From Rhododendron vialii (taxonomy: Eukaryota > Streptophyta > Magnoliopsida > Ericales > Ericaceae), in contig NC_080557.1 in assembly GCF_030253575.1 (NCBI RefSeq), positions 35,840,001 through 35,904,000 on the forward strand: a stretch of 64,000 bases of DNA, in the 5' to 3' direction. Shown here one piece after another: positions 1-12,000 of the stretch (positions within the stretch are counted from its first letter, which is position 1; every line of letters begins with the position of its first letter). The translations under genes were made by a program, and so were the position numbers. The notes beneath the pieces are model-generated. The model searched no databases and was not told where the DNA came from. It was given only the letters and a program-made list of their open reading frames with translations.

Positions 1-3000
1 CTACAGATGTGGATGCATTTGGGAGGTCGGACAGTGAAGGAGCTGAGTCTAAGATGCACTTAATGGATGTTTTTCTTTGGGGAAGGTGCTTGACTGAAGA
101 TGAGATTGCTGCTCTTCATGCTGCCATGCTTTCTACTGAATACAATATGATTGATCTCCAAGAAGATAATTGGCAGTGGGCAGAGTCTCCTTCTCGGGTC
201 TGTTTCTATATCATGAGATTTTTGTGATTCATTCTGGGTTTCCATTTACTCTTTGACAACAGAATTCTTAATAGTTAAACCAATTGGGGCTAGCTTAGGT
301 GGCCAGAATCCTTTTTCCTTACTAGGAAGTGAAGGGTTCGAGTCTTGTCGTAGGCCAGATCCCCTCCCTGGTGTTATTGCCTCCAATGTACCAAAAAAAG
401 GGAAACAAAGTTGTATTTTGTACTATTCCATAAGTGTATCTTCTTCCTTTTTTGGGTTTGCAATTCTTGGTTGAAATTTTTTGCCTGTTGCTACCTTGAT
501 TGTTCTACTCAGGTGGATGAGTGGGACAGTGATCCTGCAGATGTGGATCTTTATGACAGGGATGACATAGATTGGGATGGGCAATATTCAAGTGGGAGGA
601 AAAGAAGGTCTGATCGTGAGGGCGTGATTGTAGATGTGGAATCTTTTGCCAGAAAATTGAGGAAACCTAGAACAGAAACAAGGGAAGAAATAAATCAGCG
701 GATGCTTTCTGTTGAGTTGGCTGTCAAAGAAGCCCTTTGTGCTAGAGGAGACGTCCATTTTACCGATCAGGAGTTTCCTCCAAATGATCGATCATTGTTT
801 TTAGATCTAGAACACCCTCCTTCAAAATTGCAGGTGCACTACTTGTTCCAGTCCAATCCATCCAGTTTCTTATCAAGTTCTCAGTGCTGCAATTATAATT
901 TGTTACCCTAATTTTATCCCTTCTAATGTAGGTTGTTTCTGAATGGATGAGGCCAACTCAAATAGTGAAAGAGAACAATTTGGATTGCCGCCCATGCTTA
1001 TTTTCTGGGTCTGCAAATCCTTCCGATGTTTGTCAGGTTTGATCTCATTCATAACAGGGCATACATTTTACTATATTTTTCAATCTATTTATTTCCCCAG
1101 GTTATTTGTTTTGATTTGAATTTGAAATGCTATTAATTGCCTGATGTTGCATCAAGTATCTAATTCTTTTGGTGTGCAGGGCCGACTTGGTGATTGTTGG
1201 TTTTTGAGTGCTGTTGCTGTTTTAACTGAGGTTTCTGGGATATCAGAAGTTATAATTACACCAGAATATAACGAGGAAGGAATCTATACAGTTCGATTTT
1301 GTATTCAGGTAAAATGTTTTAAGTTCTCCAAAAGCTGAATAACTATGCCTTATGGTGTCTAGTTGGCTGAAATCATACTTAAAGTACACTGAAAATCGTT
1401 GATTGTGGTTTTATATTGTAGACTATGCTTCAATTAGCCTCACAGAAAGTTGACTTTTCATCAGCGGATGCGAGTAATTGCATCTTTGAAGAATTCATTG
1501 CCTAGTTCTCCCAATTACTGACATCTTCACCTTTGGGTACCTAGTAATATGATAGTACTACGAAAAAGTTTCACGCAACATGCTTTTGAAAGGAATCCAG
1601 ACGTTCTCAAGCACTTTCTGAATTTAAGATAGGAAGCTTTATTTGAGCTTTTAAGATTTGTTTTACTGCTCTCCTGAAACTTGTGTTTTTTGGTTCCTTT
1701 TTTATAGTACATTATTGACTTATTGTTATTACTTATTAGCCACTTCAGGGAAGAAGCTGAATGAATTTGTACTTTGATGTTCTTCGATTTCAGGGTGAAT
1801 GGGTTCCTGTGGTAATCGATGACTGGATTCCATGTGAATCACCTGGTAAACCTGCATTTGCTACCAGTAGGAAAGGGAGTGAACTCTGGGTTTCTATATT
1901 GGAGAAGGCATATGCCAAACTGCATGGCTCTTACGAGGCATTAGAAGGTGGGCTTGTTCAAGATGCTCTTGTGGACCTCACTGGAGGAGCTGGTGAGGAG
2001 ATTGACATGAGAAGTGCCCAGGCCCAGATTGATCTTGCAAGTGGAAGACTTTGGTCTCAACTGTTGCGCTTCAAAGAAGATGGGTTTCTTCTAGGTGCTG
2101 GGAGTCCTTCAGGTTCCGATGTGCATATTTCTTCCAGTGGAATTGTGCAAGGCCATGCTTACTCTTTGTTGCAGGTGCTTTGTTTGTTAAACATTTTGTC
2201 TCAGTTGTTTCTTGGCTCACAGTCACACAGCTTTGCATTAACTGATCCCTATTTTACAATCCTCGTTCAGGTAAGAGAAGTAGATGGCCACAAACTCGTT
2301 CAGATTCGTAATCCATGGGCAAACGAAGTCGAGTGGAATGGCCCTTGGTCCGATTCATCACCTGAATGGTCTGATAGGATGAGGCACAAGCTCAAGCATG
2401 TCCCACAGGTAACTTTAAAGGAAAAGAAAAAATTGGGATCACCTGCAACATTTATTTCCTTCTACATGTCTGATTGACTCTGCATTAGTCTGATTCTCTA
2501 TATAAACCAATGCCTTTTGAAAAAGAAATTTATCTACCAATGTAAGTCTTCTTGCTTTGTGCCTAATTGTTTTGTTATGAACAGTCAAAAGATGGTATAT
2601 TCTGGATGTCTTGGCAAGACTTCCAAATTCATTTCCGGTCAATATATGTTTGTCGTGTCTATCCCCCGGAGATGCGTTATTCTGTGCACGGTCAGTGGCG
2701 AGGTTTCAGTGCTGGTGGCTGCCAAGATTATGACACATGGCATCAGAACCCGCAGTTCCGAATCAGGGCTGCTGGGCCCCATGCATCATTTCCAATTCAC
2801 GTTTTCATTACCTTAACTCAGGTATATATAACGTCATGCATTCCTTTAAAGCAGACTACTGTTTACTTTCTTCGATCTTGACCAACTGATAGAAAGTTTT
2901 TTTTTTTATTGCTAAGTTTCTTAGAAAATTAAGAGTTCAAATTTCTTTTATCCAAAAAGTTGATACCAATCAATAGTTGATTATTACGGAAATCAACCGA

Positions 3001-3351
3001 ACGGCAAGAATTTGTCTAACTTATAGTCTCATATCTGCATTCTAGGGTGTGAGCTTTTCGAGGACTTCAGCTGGTTTCAGGAATTATCAATCAAGTCATG
3101 ACTCGTTAATGTTCTATATTGGAATGAGGATACTAAAGACTCGTGGACGGCGCGCTGCTTACAATATTTACATGCACGAATCAGTAGGTGGTACAGATTA
3201 TGTTAATTCTCGTGAAATATCCTGTGAAATGGTTCTAGAGCCTGATCCAAAGGGTTATACAATCGTGCCTACAACTATCCACCCTGGAGAAGAAGCACCA
3301 TTTGTTCTTTCTGTTTTCACTAAGGCATCGATAACTCTTGAAGCTTTATAG
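1..3351 (+). CDS. DEK1: DEK1 phytocalpain, 3' part (8 exons)
   Basis: This is the C-terminal part of DEFECTIVE KERNEL1, the plant membrane-anchored cysteine protease needed for epidermal and aleurone cell fate. The gene enters the window already in progress. Exons fit at <1-197, 513-833, 932-1036, 1180-1308, 1794-2174, 2271-2408, 2585-2821 and 3046-3351, all with GT-AG borders and phase-0 junctions, giving about 603 residues. The catalytic triad is intact: Cys in GDCWFLS (1195-1197), His in GHAYSLLQ (2154-2156) and Asn in IRNPWANEVEW (2310-2312). Exon 2 holds the linker before the protease core, and exons 7-8 form the C2-like domain ending in KASITLEAL-stop. The upstream membrane segments are outside the window. 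No frameshift or premature stop is seen, so the gene looks functional. Recognition rests on near-continuous similarity to the known plant family. Confidence 0.96.
281..400 (+). mobile_element. tRNA-derived SINE in DEK1 intron 1
   Basis: A short tRNA-like head lies in the intron between DEK1 exons 1 and 2. A box A-like stretch (tagcttaggtgg) starts at 291 and a good box B (gttcgagtc) lies at 336-344. The copy ends in a short A run at about 393-399. This layout is typical of plant SINEs. The exact ends and the target duplication are not clear. A true tRNA is unlikely because no cloverleaf closes. Confidence 0.55.
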
Positions 3352-5215
3352 TGCACCGTGTTGGCTCAAAGGTTGGTTTTGTTTTTCTTATGGCTTAATG
3401 CACGTCAGCAAAAACTTTGGATTGCTTGGGTTGTGCCTGGGTCATGCATGCCTAAAAGAGGTTGAATGACCTCCACAGAGAGAGGACATTGCGGTAATTT
3501 TCTAATGAAGTTATGTTTGCGCTCAATAGTCATTTTTCCTGCTTAGAATCATACTCCTGCTTGCTCTAAGTTAAAGAATGCTCGGCTGCTCTGCCAAATG
3601 GTGAAGAAAGGTCTTGCATACTAATTTTAATAAAATGCATCTAAACGTATTAACCTCCCTGGTATTTTTGATACACATGTTCTGTAGTCTTCTGTACCGG
3701 GTTCCATGTCAGTCTTTTGACTTTTAATTGTTCACTGAACTGAAAGTAGGCAAGGGTCATTGAAGAACACAATGACAGAATCCTCAACAAAAAACAGACG
3801 ATGGTGACTAATGAAAACGAAATGATTACCAAGTGTGTGGAAATTTTGGTAGGAATGAAGATGAAGTTCCCTTGAGAAAATGAAGGTCTTGGTAGGAATT
3901 TTTTAGTCTTGTCTTATGCTGCTGTTTCAATCAGTTCCAGATCCAAATCTACTATACGGCACCCTCGTTTTTTTTTCTTTCCCCTTCTGAGTCTTTTTTT
4001 TGGGTGCACTTCTGAGTCTTTCTGGTATAGTAGGAGTCGTGCTTGTTTTAGTGTAGTTAGTTTTATGTCAGCTATTTATGATGAGATTTCAATCCAGATC
4101 TTCAATATTTGTTCTACTGAATTTAAGTTTCTCACCTTAAACATGATAAATGTAACCAAGCCGAACTAATCCCTGTGTCCCAACTCGACCCATTCCCCAG
4201 TCAAGTGTGCGACTTCACAACCCTTTGCGGGTTGGAAGAAGTCAGACAATCGGGTTGACTGCATGAATCCTTATTAGTGAATCTGCTTTCTTGAGGACTA
4301 TGTAATCTTTTAAATGTACTGAATACATATTCTCTTTACAGTTATATGACAAGTTTATTTAGACCTTCCGCCCCCTCGCATTTCCATCAACAGTAATCTT
4401 ATCGTTCTTCCTAACCTTTGCATTATTACCGTTGTATGTTACGCAACTACCTTATATGTCTAATCTTTAAAAGGTTGAGGTGCACGAAGAAAACTCAACG
4501 ATGTGTAATTTTGCAGGGCTATGCAAATGCGTTGTTGTTCGGATCTTGACGTTGGCCTTTGTGCCTCTATTTTTTTGATTCTCCTCCAAGCTCAGAGCAT
4601 GCAAAACGTAATTCTTTCATGAGCTGGAAATGTTAATATCTGTACAGAGGTGCACAATTTTACGACGGTGCGGTTTTTGGTGACGTCTCCAGGTTTTTGT
4701 CTTGGCATTTTTTATCTGCTCAAGCCGCATGCTTCTACCAACAAGAAAGAGCAGTTCTCGAAAGTACCTGTACATGAGTGATATGTAACAAACATAGGAT
4801 TGGATCCTGTAAATGAGGGGGTGGAAACTAGATAGGCTATATAGAGGGGAGGGGGTATTTCGTTTAACGGGGATGTATCCTCTCCTCTCACAATGTAGTG
4901 GTCTCACTGCATTGTGGGAGGAGGGGGATGTATACCCGTTACATAAAATACTTTCACGTATAGAGGGGATAGGAGATTTATTTAGATGCACACCTTTTTC
5001 AACGGAACAATGGGAAAATCATTGTGGTGGCTGGAATTGAATTGGATGTAAAATTCCAGCTGCAGTTTTGAAGTGTTCTGCTGACTGATGACTTGACTTG
5101 TAAAGTGTTTCTCTTTTGCAATATAATCCCCAGTTGAATGTATTGTTGCCTCTCTTTTTTCCAGTGCTCTCAATTTCTCTGGTGAATAGGTGTCTTCTGC
5201 TGCTTGTGTGGGGTT
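3352..5215. other. DEK1 3' UTR and downstream region
   Basis: No further coding exon is recognised after the DEK1 stop. The first several hundred bases are the 3' UTR; a poly(A) site could not be fixed. T-rich intergenic sequence follows, with an imperfect hairpin at 4866-4940 described separately. Confidence 0.5.
4866..4940. repeat. Imperfect inverted repeat downstream of DEK1
   Basis: A left arm at 4866-4900 and a right arm at 4905-4940 are reverse complements over about 35 bases with several mismatches and a 4-base loop. The arms are purine/pyrimidine skewed. It could be a small MITE remnant or a hairpin in the DEK1 3' transcript region. No target duplication was found. Confidence 0.55.
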
Positions 5216-6702
5216 TGGTTAAGATGGCCTCATGTTGGTATTTGCTACTATTTTGTTTGAATTTTAGAGATTTGGAGAAATAATTTTAGGATTTGGCTTC
5301 CCATTTGACCTTTCGGAATTTGGGAAAAAAATAAAAAAAGTGCACAAAAATGTCGTTCCGATAACGAAAAGCATGGAACCAACAAACGTTTGTGACTATT
5401 GCACAATCCTCTCTATTGGTTCTTAATGGCCCGTTTGTCAGACGGACGGATAAGTTTTTGGATGGATAAAGAAGAAGGATGGATAAGAGGTGGATAAGTT
5501 GTAAGGGGTTTAACTAAGGAGGAGTTTAGCTTCTACTTCGTACCTGTTTTGAGTAGTAGTTGATGGATAAGAGTAGATGGATGATGTATGAAATTACTTG
5601 GTTGCTCTCATTAAATTGTTACACTAGAAATGCAAAAAGATTTGAAGGGCAGTAGTCTTTCTCTCCACCCGGATTAGCTTATTCTAGGGTGGGGTGGGAT
5701 TAGCCAAGTGCTAAGCTCCCCCATCCTTATCAAAGGCCATCCTTCTTCCCTCCTTCGCTTTTCCCCTTTTCTTTAGGAACCCCCAAGAGTTTTTGAAAAG
5801 TCGAACTTTACTTTGCACTAAAAAAAAATAAAATCATCTTCGCCTCTCTTTGTCGTATGGATACCCTCATTTCTATATACACTAATAAAAAAATAAAAAT
5901 AAAAATAAAAATAAAAATAATATAAGCTCCAAAGCAAGTAATGACCCCACCAGTCTAGCACCCTTTTGTGTATGCGCGAGTAACATTCATTATACTATTT
6001 CATAGAAACAGGGCCTGTGTGGGTAAAATCGCTCGGTTGGAATCGGCTTGATTCAGTCGGGGATTTCGGGTAAAACGGACCGGAAACCGCCTATTGTCAA
6101 GGTATTCAGAGGACCAAAATTGGATCCGGTTGGATCGGTTTGGTCGGATTTATTTCGTGTGGAGTTTCAAGACTACTAAAATACTCCTATCAAGCCCCAT
6201 TTCGTGTGGAGTTTCAAGACTACTAAAATATCAAGCCCCCTATCGTTTAAATCGGTCTTATTTATATATTTCGGTTTGGGAGCATTTTTAGGTACCCGAG
6301 ACCGAACCAAAATTTTAAAATTTCTCCCTTAAAAATCGAAACCGACCAAGACCAAACCTAAATATACTTCCACCCCAAGGAGAGATCCACCACAATTCTA
6401 GGCCACCAAACATCCACCAAAAAATGAGATATCCAGCGAATCTTCAAGACAAACAGACGAGGGACAAAACCTACTGAATATGAGCAACATGGAAAAAAAT
6501 TTCTACCCAATATGGAAGAAATTAGATTAGAATCGGAAAGATAAGATAGCATTTCTTCAAACATACAATAACAGAGACCACCTCAATTTCTCCTTTCTTT
6601 GTCACTTTCCTACCTACCAAACAAGAAAAAATGATACTATCCAATGCAGATTGCACCAGCCAGCCCCTGTTACCTTCCTTCATCTCTCTTTCAAACTTCT
6701 TC
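5216..6702. other. Intergenic region between DEK1 and DUF1639 gene
   Basis: No gene is recognised. An AAAAT microsatellite lies at about 5888-5921. A direct tandem duplication of about 45 bp spans 6153-6239, each copy running from tttcgtgtggag to atcaagcccc, with a small internal length difference. A segment starting ggcccgtttgtc at about 5430 resembles a hAT-type terminus, but no matching end with a target duplication was found. Confidence 0.5.
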
Positions 6703-8487
6703 TCATTCCGAATCGCTTTCCATACTTCCCATAGCCTTCAATCCTCTAGGTCTCTGCATCGTCGTCATCCCATAGCATTCAAATGAATTTAATAAATCTC
6801 CATCTCAATTCATATGACATAATAATCAAACAGAACAATGTGATGCATAATTTTCTTGATGGTGTCGCTTTTTATGAACCGAAATCCATTTCAAATCCCG
6901 ATAGAAAGGTCAATATATAATAATCCATTTCGTGTAACGTACCAAAAAACAGTATTTCAAACAAAAATTTCTTGCAGAATGACGTGATTTTTTGTGATTT
7001 TTTTGTGATTGCTCTATTTCAATACTAAAATACCCATCTGTGGCTGTGGCTCATAACTTCAAAATGCCACGGCCACGAGTTCTCTGCATAAATTCTTGGT
7101 TTTGAATCATATTATATTTTCATTACCTTGAAATGGAAAAGGAATAACTAATCCTGATTACCTTCTTGGAAGACTTCTTCTCCCTCACTTCATACCTCTC
7201 TTGGCAAAGGTCTGATAACCATGCTCCTGGACTCACCAACTGCAAAAAAGTTCAAAGAGAGGAACAATCCAAATGGGTATTTTGTTTTTTGTTTTTCTCA
7301 CAGAGCAAACGCAAATGGAATCAAGAAAATACCAATCCACAAAACAAGAAATCCTTTTTATGGAAAATAAGCTTACAAGTAAGGTTCTTTGGATCAATTT
7401 GGCCCTCTTTTTAGGCCTCTGAGGTAGTTTACACCCTTTCATAGCCATAAAATCTTCCTCCTTTTCTTTGCTTGACAACGTAACAAATAGTTTTGGCCAC
7501 ACAACCTCTCCTTTATTTTCCTCCCTCCTTGGCTCCGTAAACAACTTTCCATTATCATGATCCAATCCTATTGAACCCCTAGTCGTATAATATCGATCTT
7601 CCTTCTCCGGTGACGACGAAAATGTGGCCACTTTTGTGTTCTCGTTCAAACTTGATTTGTTCATCGTCCCCAAATCCCTGTAACCAAACAAAAAACTGGC
7701 GCATCAAAGTTTGCATTCAACATCCAATTTTCCAGCTTCCTTTTTTCGAATTTTTCCCTTCTGTTCCTTTGTAAGATACCATAGATAGATATATCTGTTT
7801 GGAAAACTTGGGAATCTCATAACTCAGAAATCCAACCCTAAAAAATCTCTAAATATTCCTTTCTGTTTTTCAAAATTTTCCCAGCAATCAAACATTACTG
7901 CCCCAAAATATTCTGCTTCATGAACTATCTATTTTGGTTATAGATCTTCAAATAACTACCAGGGAAAATGGATCTAAAACCAATAATCAGGAAAACCATG
8001 ACTCCACAGTCACCAATCTCAATGACATTCCCACCCTTTTCCCACAACTTTTCCCAAAAACCAAACAGGACCATTACCCAAAACCTAATCTTTTTCATAC
8101 ATTTCTTTAAACTCTCCATTTTTACTAAACAAAAATTCAACAAAAATTATTGAAAACAGTCCAAAGTTCTGAATTTTTTTTTCCTGAAGTCAAACAAAGT
8201 ATCATAATCTAGACTTCTGTATATTACCTCTTCACATTTCTAACTTTTTAGAGGTTTTTGTTGTTGTTGTGTTACCTGCTGAGACGATGAGGCGATTGAA
8301 GAGAAGAGGGGTAGATTTGTCTATTAGTATCCGCAGCAGCACTGCCAAGGACACGAGATGTGATTTTCTTCCTCACAGCACCATCACCGCCGCCTGCGGC
8401 GGCTGATTTTTCCCCCAAAACTGAAGAGTCTTTGACCACCTTCACGCAACGCAGGCGCTTTCTTTTTCCCCACTGTAACTTATCCAT
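6703..8487 (-). CDS. DUF1639 family protein, 4 exons, complete
   Basis: A complete plant-specific gene of 213 residues. Exons on the minus strand are 8487-8276, 7677-7377, 7239-7162 and 6753-6703, all with GT-AG introns, totalling 642 bases including the stop. The start is the Met of MDKLQWGKRKRLRC, matching the N-terminal LxWG-RxLRC signature often seen in this family. The conserved DUF1639 block spans about residues 129-195: VVWPKLF, KEKEEDFMAMKG, KLPQRPKKRAK, LVSPGAWLSDLC, then ERYEVREKK. The protein ends RPRGLKAMGSMESDSE, the usual family terminus. It is basic and lacks a signal peptide or membrane segment. The molecular function of the family is not established. The middle part (residues 75-125) is variable and probably disordered. 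The splice model rests on family similarity and frame continuity. Confidence 0.92.
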
Positions 8488-8733
8488 TCTCTCTCTCTCA
8501 CTCTCTACCCTTTTCTTCCCTCTGCTGCACAAGCAATTCAAATCCAAATACTCAGAGACCCAAAAGAAAATGAAAAAACAAGAGGAAATTACGAATTGAA
8601 CGGAAAAGATTTTACCCACCTCAAGATCTGTGAGAACTACAAAAACCCACTTCTTCAACAACAAAAGACATAGCCTGCATTTGAACAGATTCACAAGAAC
8701 CCATTAATATAATCCAACCAAGAAATGATAAAG

Positions 8734-8735
<2 letters not shown>

Positions 8736-8789
<54 letters not shown>
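8736..8789. repeat. (GA)n microsatellite upstream of the DUF1639 start
   Basis: About 54 bases of uninterrupted GA on the plus strand (CT in the sense of the gene), some 250 bp before the start codon. It is probably in the 5' leader or core promoter. CT tracts are common in plant 5' leaders. Confidence 0.85.
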
Positions 8790-8791
<2 letters not shown>

Positions 8792-9280
8792 TTACACATA
8801 CAAGGAGACCACTCTGCAACAGAGCAATCAAAAGCTTGGGAAGATTGATTTTTTTTTTTTTTTGGGTGTGAATCTTTTTCAAAGAAGATGAATGAATCGA
8901 AGGTAAGACTCCTCAAAATCTTTCTGGGTTTCTTATATTACGGCAATTTCTCCCTCTAAAATCAAAATATGTGGGGCTTTAGTTCTTCTTCTTCACCCCA
9001 CACTCTCTCTTTCTCTCTCTAAGATACAAAAACTTGTCTATGCATTTTTCTCTCTCTCTCATCAGCAGTTGTTGCCTCTTTGTTTTCTTTTTCACCCTAT
9101 TTTTTTGTTGTGGGGTGGTGTTCAATACTGTTGAGATTAAAGTGAAAACAATCGAGGCCGTGGGTTGGTAAATGAACGGTCGGATGGACTTCCCTCCAAC
9201 TGACCTCGTTGCAGGAGCACGAGAGAGAAAAAGAGAGAGGACTAGGGTATTGTTTAGACCCACCATAAATTCTTGGCAAA
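8790..9280 (-). promoter_or_regulatory. Putative promoter/5' leader of the DUF1639 gene
   Basis: This CT/GA-rich stretch with several short pyrimidine tracts (9004-9062) lies directly upstream of the minus-strand gene. No clear TATA box at a fixed spacing was identified. It is called a promoter by position and composition only. Confidence 0.35.
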
Positions 9281-10245
9281 TGAAATGTGATACATATACA
9301 AATAAATCACAGCTTCTGTGATTTTAGTATTTGACGCCACACGAGATCCGTTAGTCTTATTATTTACTCCATTTGTATATTTTCTCCCCGAAAAGATTGT
9401 TTGGTTCGCAAAACGTAAACGTAAAAATGAATTATTTGTCAAGATTAACTCAAACTTTTTTTCCCCTTAAGTTGAAAGAATTCATTAATGTCTCGTGATT
9501 TGACCCAAAAAAATTCGAATTTGTTTACAAAAATGCGTTGATTTTAAGTTCTTATTGTGTGGATCGAACATTATTTTTGGGGACAAAGATAGTATTTTGT
9601 ATATCTTGTCATGCGGAGAGGTGAAAAAACCCTATACTTTTCTTTACAAAACCACCATCCTCCTGCTTCTTGTTTTGATGGCAAGCCAAGCTATGTATCA
9701 TCTCGATTTTCTTCGAAATCATCTAAAAAATGCTTTTGTCCGCATATTTGTATTGCATAACAGAAAAAATATATATGCTTTATGGATAACAAAGGTCCTG
9801 TAGATATTCACACAACATCTCCTTTATTATTCATGCACAATATATCATATTCATATGGCTATAATAAAACCATAATCTGATCACATTTTAGTAGAAGAGA
9901 AATAAGTGAAGTTTGATTCTTATGCAAGGACGATAAACTTATTGAGACTTACAAAGTGACTCGAATTGTGAATCCTATTTTACGGCACATGCATTTCTCT
10001 TGTGCAACAAATGCATTAGCTTCCTGCAAGTTTTAGGTTTATTTTTGGACATGGTCCAAATCGGTGGACTTCATTTTAATCTCATTTTGATAATTTAAAT
10101 TATTTTTTTATAGGCAAAATTAATTTCTTCAATCCCGAAAGATAAATGTCTTCTTTTTTTTTCACAGACAATATATATTATTTATTTACATTTTTTTTTT
10201 GGATCTGATATAGATATATTTACATGTCTCAATACATATTACTAG

Positions 10246-10305
<60 letters not shown>
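9281..10305. other. AT-rich intergenic region with (TA)n tract
   Basis: No gene is seen. An uninterrupted TA microsatellite fills about 10249-10306 and is the insertion site of the Helitron that follows. Confidence 0.6.
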
Positions 10306-10308
<3 letters not shown>

Positions 10309-10491
10309 ATCTATTATAAAACAGAAGGGTGTGGGGACAAGTTGTTGGAATGGTCTAGATTCATTTGATCCAATGGCTGGAGTGCATCTTCTCACTTCCC
10401 GGTTAAGTGCACATGGTTTTCACCTAAATCACACAACTGCCATGCCCTTCCAATCGGGATGCGTAGTGCCGTAGGCACGGGGTAACACTAG
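10306..10491 (+). mobile_element. Short non-autonomous Helitron
   Basis: A 186-bp element begins TCTATCTATTATAAAAC and ends GGGGTAACACTAG. Just before the end is a perfect hairpin, GTGCC-GTA-GGCAC (10466-10478), the usual Helitron 3' signal. It sits within a TA repeat, so its flanks are A on the left and T on the right, as expected for insertion between A and T without target duplication. No coding capacity. All diagnostic Helitron marks are visible directly. Confidence 0.88.
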
Positions 10492-10868
10492 TATATATAT
10501 ATAATAAGAAAGAGCTCGGTCAGAACCATCCAACCTGAACTCTTATCTTTTTTCACGATTAACGACAAGAAGCAATTAATACTACAAGTTAGGGGTTCAT
10601 GATTTCATCCCCGCCAACCCTTAAACTTGACAAACCTAATCCTACACCCAATTCAACCCTAAAACCTTCTCAGCCCTAAATTCAGCCTGATGCCTCCATT
10701 CTGCTGTGAGTGAACTTAAGGAGTTGTGATTAGAATTTGCCTACAGAGCAAAAACCTCTTGAGACTGCTGAAAATTTGTGTGGCAGCAAGCTTCAAGATT
10801 CACAGATTAATTAAGGTGTGCGTAAATTAACCCAAATAACTAATTATTAAAAAAAAATCAGGGTAATT

Positions 10869-10940
10869 TTAGTACCAGGAACCACCGGCTATCGGTTGAT
10901 CATGTTAGTACCAGGAACCACCGGCTATCGGTTGATCATC
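10869..10940. repeat. Two tandem copies of a 36-bp unit
   Basis: The unit starting ttagtaccaggaaccac occurs at 10869-10904 and again at 10905-10940 with no visible change. It lies downstream of the carrier gene. The unit contains the near-palindrome accggctatcggt. Confidence 0.9.
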
Positions 10941-11524
10941 TAAACGAAACAAAATAAGAAAATGGCAATTTTACAAATTTCCCTACATGAACAAACCAGG
11001 GTCAGAGTGATCAGGAATCAGGGGGGTGCGACTCTGTTTTTATCTTCCTACCATTGCAAAGGTTCACTTTAATATGAAAGGGCATGCGATCAAATACTGC
11101 TACCAACAACACAATTCTAGTCCAATGACATCTTCAAAATCAGCAAATAAAAGCGATTTAAATCAGCAAATAAAAGCAAATTGCAACAAACGATCAGAAA
11201 TACATCCGTCCATAGAGCTACTCAAGAGTTCACAAGATTATTTTGCTTGAACAATTTTTTCTCAAGCATTTCCAAATAATTAATTCCCGAATTTGTCTGA
11301 CTGGAAAACGCAAAAGATCCCACTTCTGTCGCATCCAAAAAATTTCTAACTCGATTCAAATGTAATACAATAATGCAAACGCTGTAAAAGTTTCTCAAGC
11401 AAAAGGTTTGGCCTGGAGGATGCGAGGTCACCAAAACTAGTAACAAAGTACAACAGATGGCCCAAAGTATTATTCCAATAGTAATAGAGCTGAACTCCGA
11501 CTGAAATCTTCAAATCCGCTAACA

Positions 11525-11951
11525 CTACAACCCAACAGATTTCTCAAGCTTCTGGATTTGGTTGAGGAAAATCCATGTCATCTGCACGTAACACACCAAA
11601 CAACAGTAATGTAAAACATGAACAGAACAAAAGTGGGCTCCCGTGTCCCACCTCATTAGCAGGTGGGGTTACCATAAATAACAGGCGTGCACACACAACA
11701 TAGTGGTGGAACTTGGAATTTTGTTTGGTTTGGGGGCACCTTTACACGAGTGTTTCAATATAATGACATCAAAGATGGCTTTCTATGCATAGAAACACAC
11801 TAGTATCAGCCATATATATCAGTAAAAATTGAAATTCCAGGGGACGAAGGAAATTCTGATTGACATTTTAGGAGCTAAAAACATTGGAGGCATGTATAAT
11901 AATGATTATGATTTTATTAGGGGCAGCTGCCCCATCGTCATTCAATAGCTG

Positions 11952-12000
<49 letters not shown>

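Noticed and set aside
281-400. A tRNA gene, suggested by box A/B motifs here and at 49.4 and 60.1 kb
   Set aside because: No acceptor stem closes and A-rich tails follow, so SINEs explain them better.
4617-4991. Minus-strand frame of 124 codons
   Set aside because: It runs across an imperfect hairpin, has no family resemblance and no gene context.
5430-6010. A hAT-type MITE between ggcccgtttgtc and acagggcc
   Set aside because: The ends match only loosely and no 8-bp duplication is found.
8691-8916. Poly-(Ser-Leu) frames over the GA/CT tract
   Set aside because: Dinucleotide repeats are open in several frames by nature. The same reason removes frames at 11884-12180, 16873-17055, 18264-18467 and 29749-30007.
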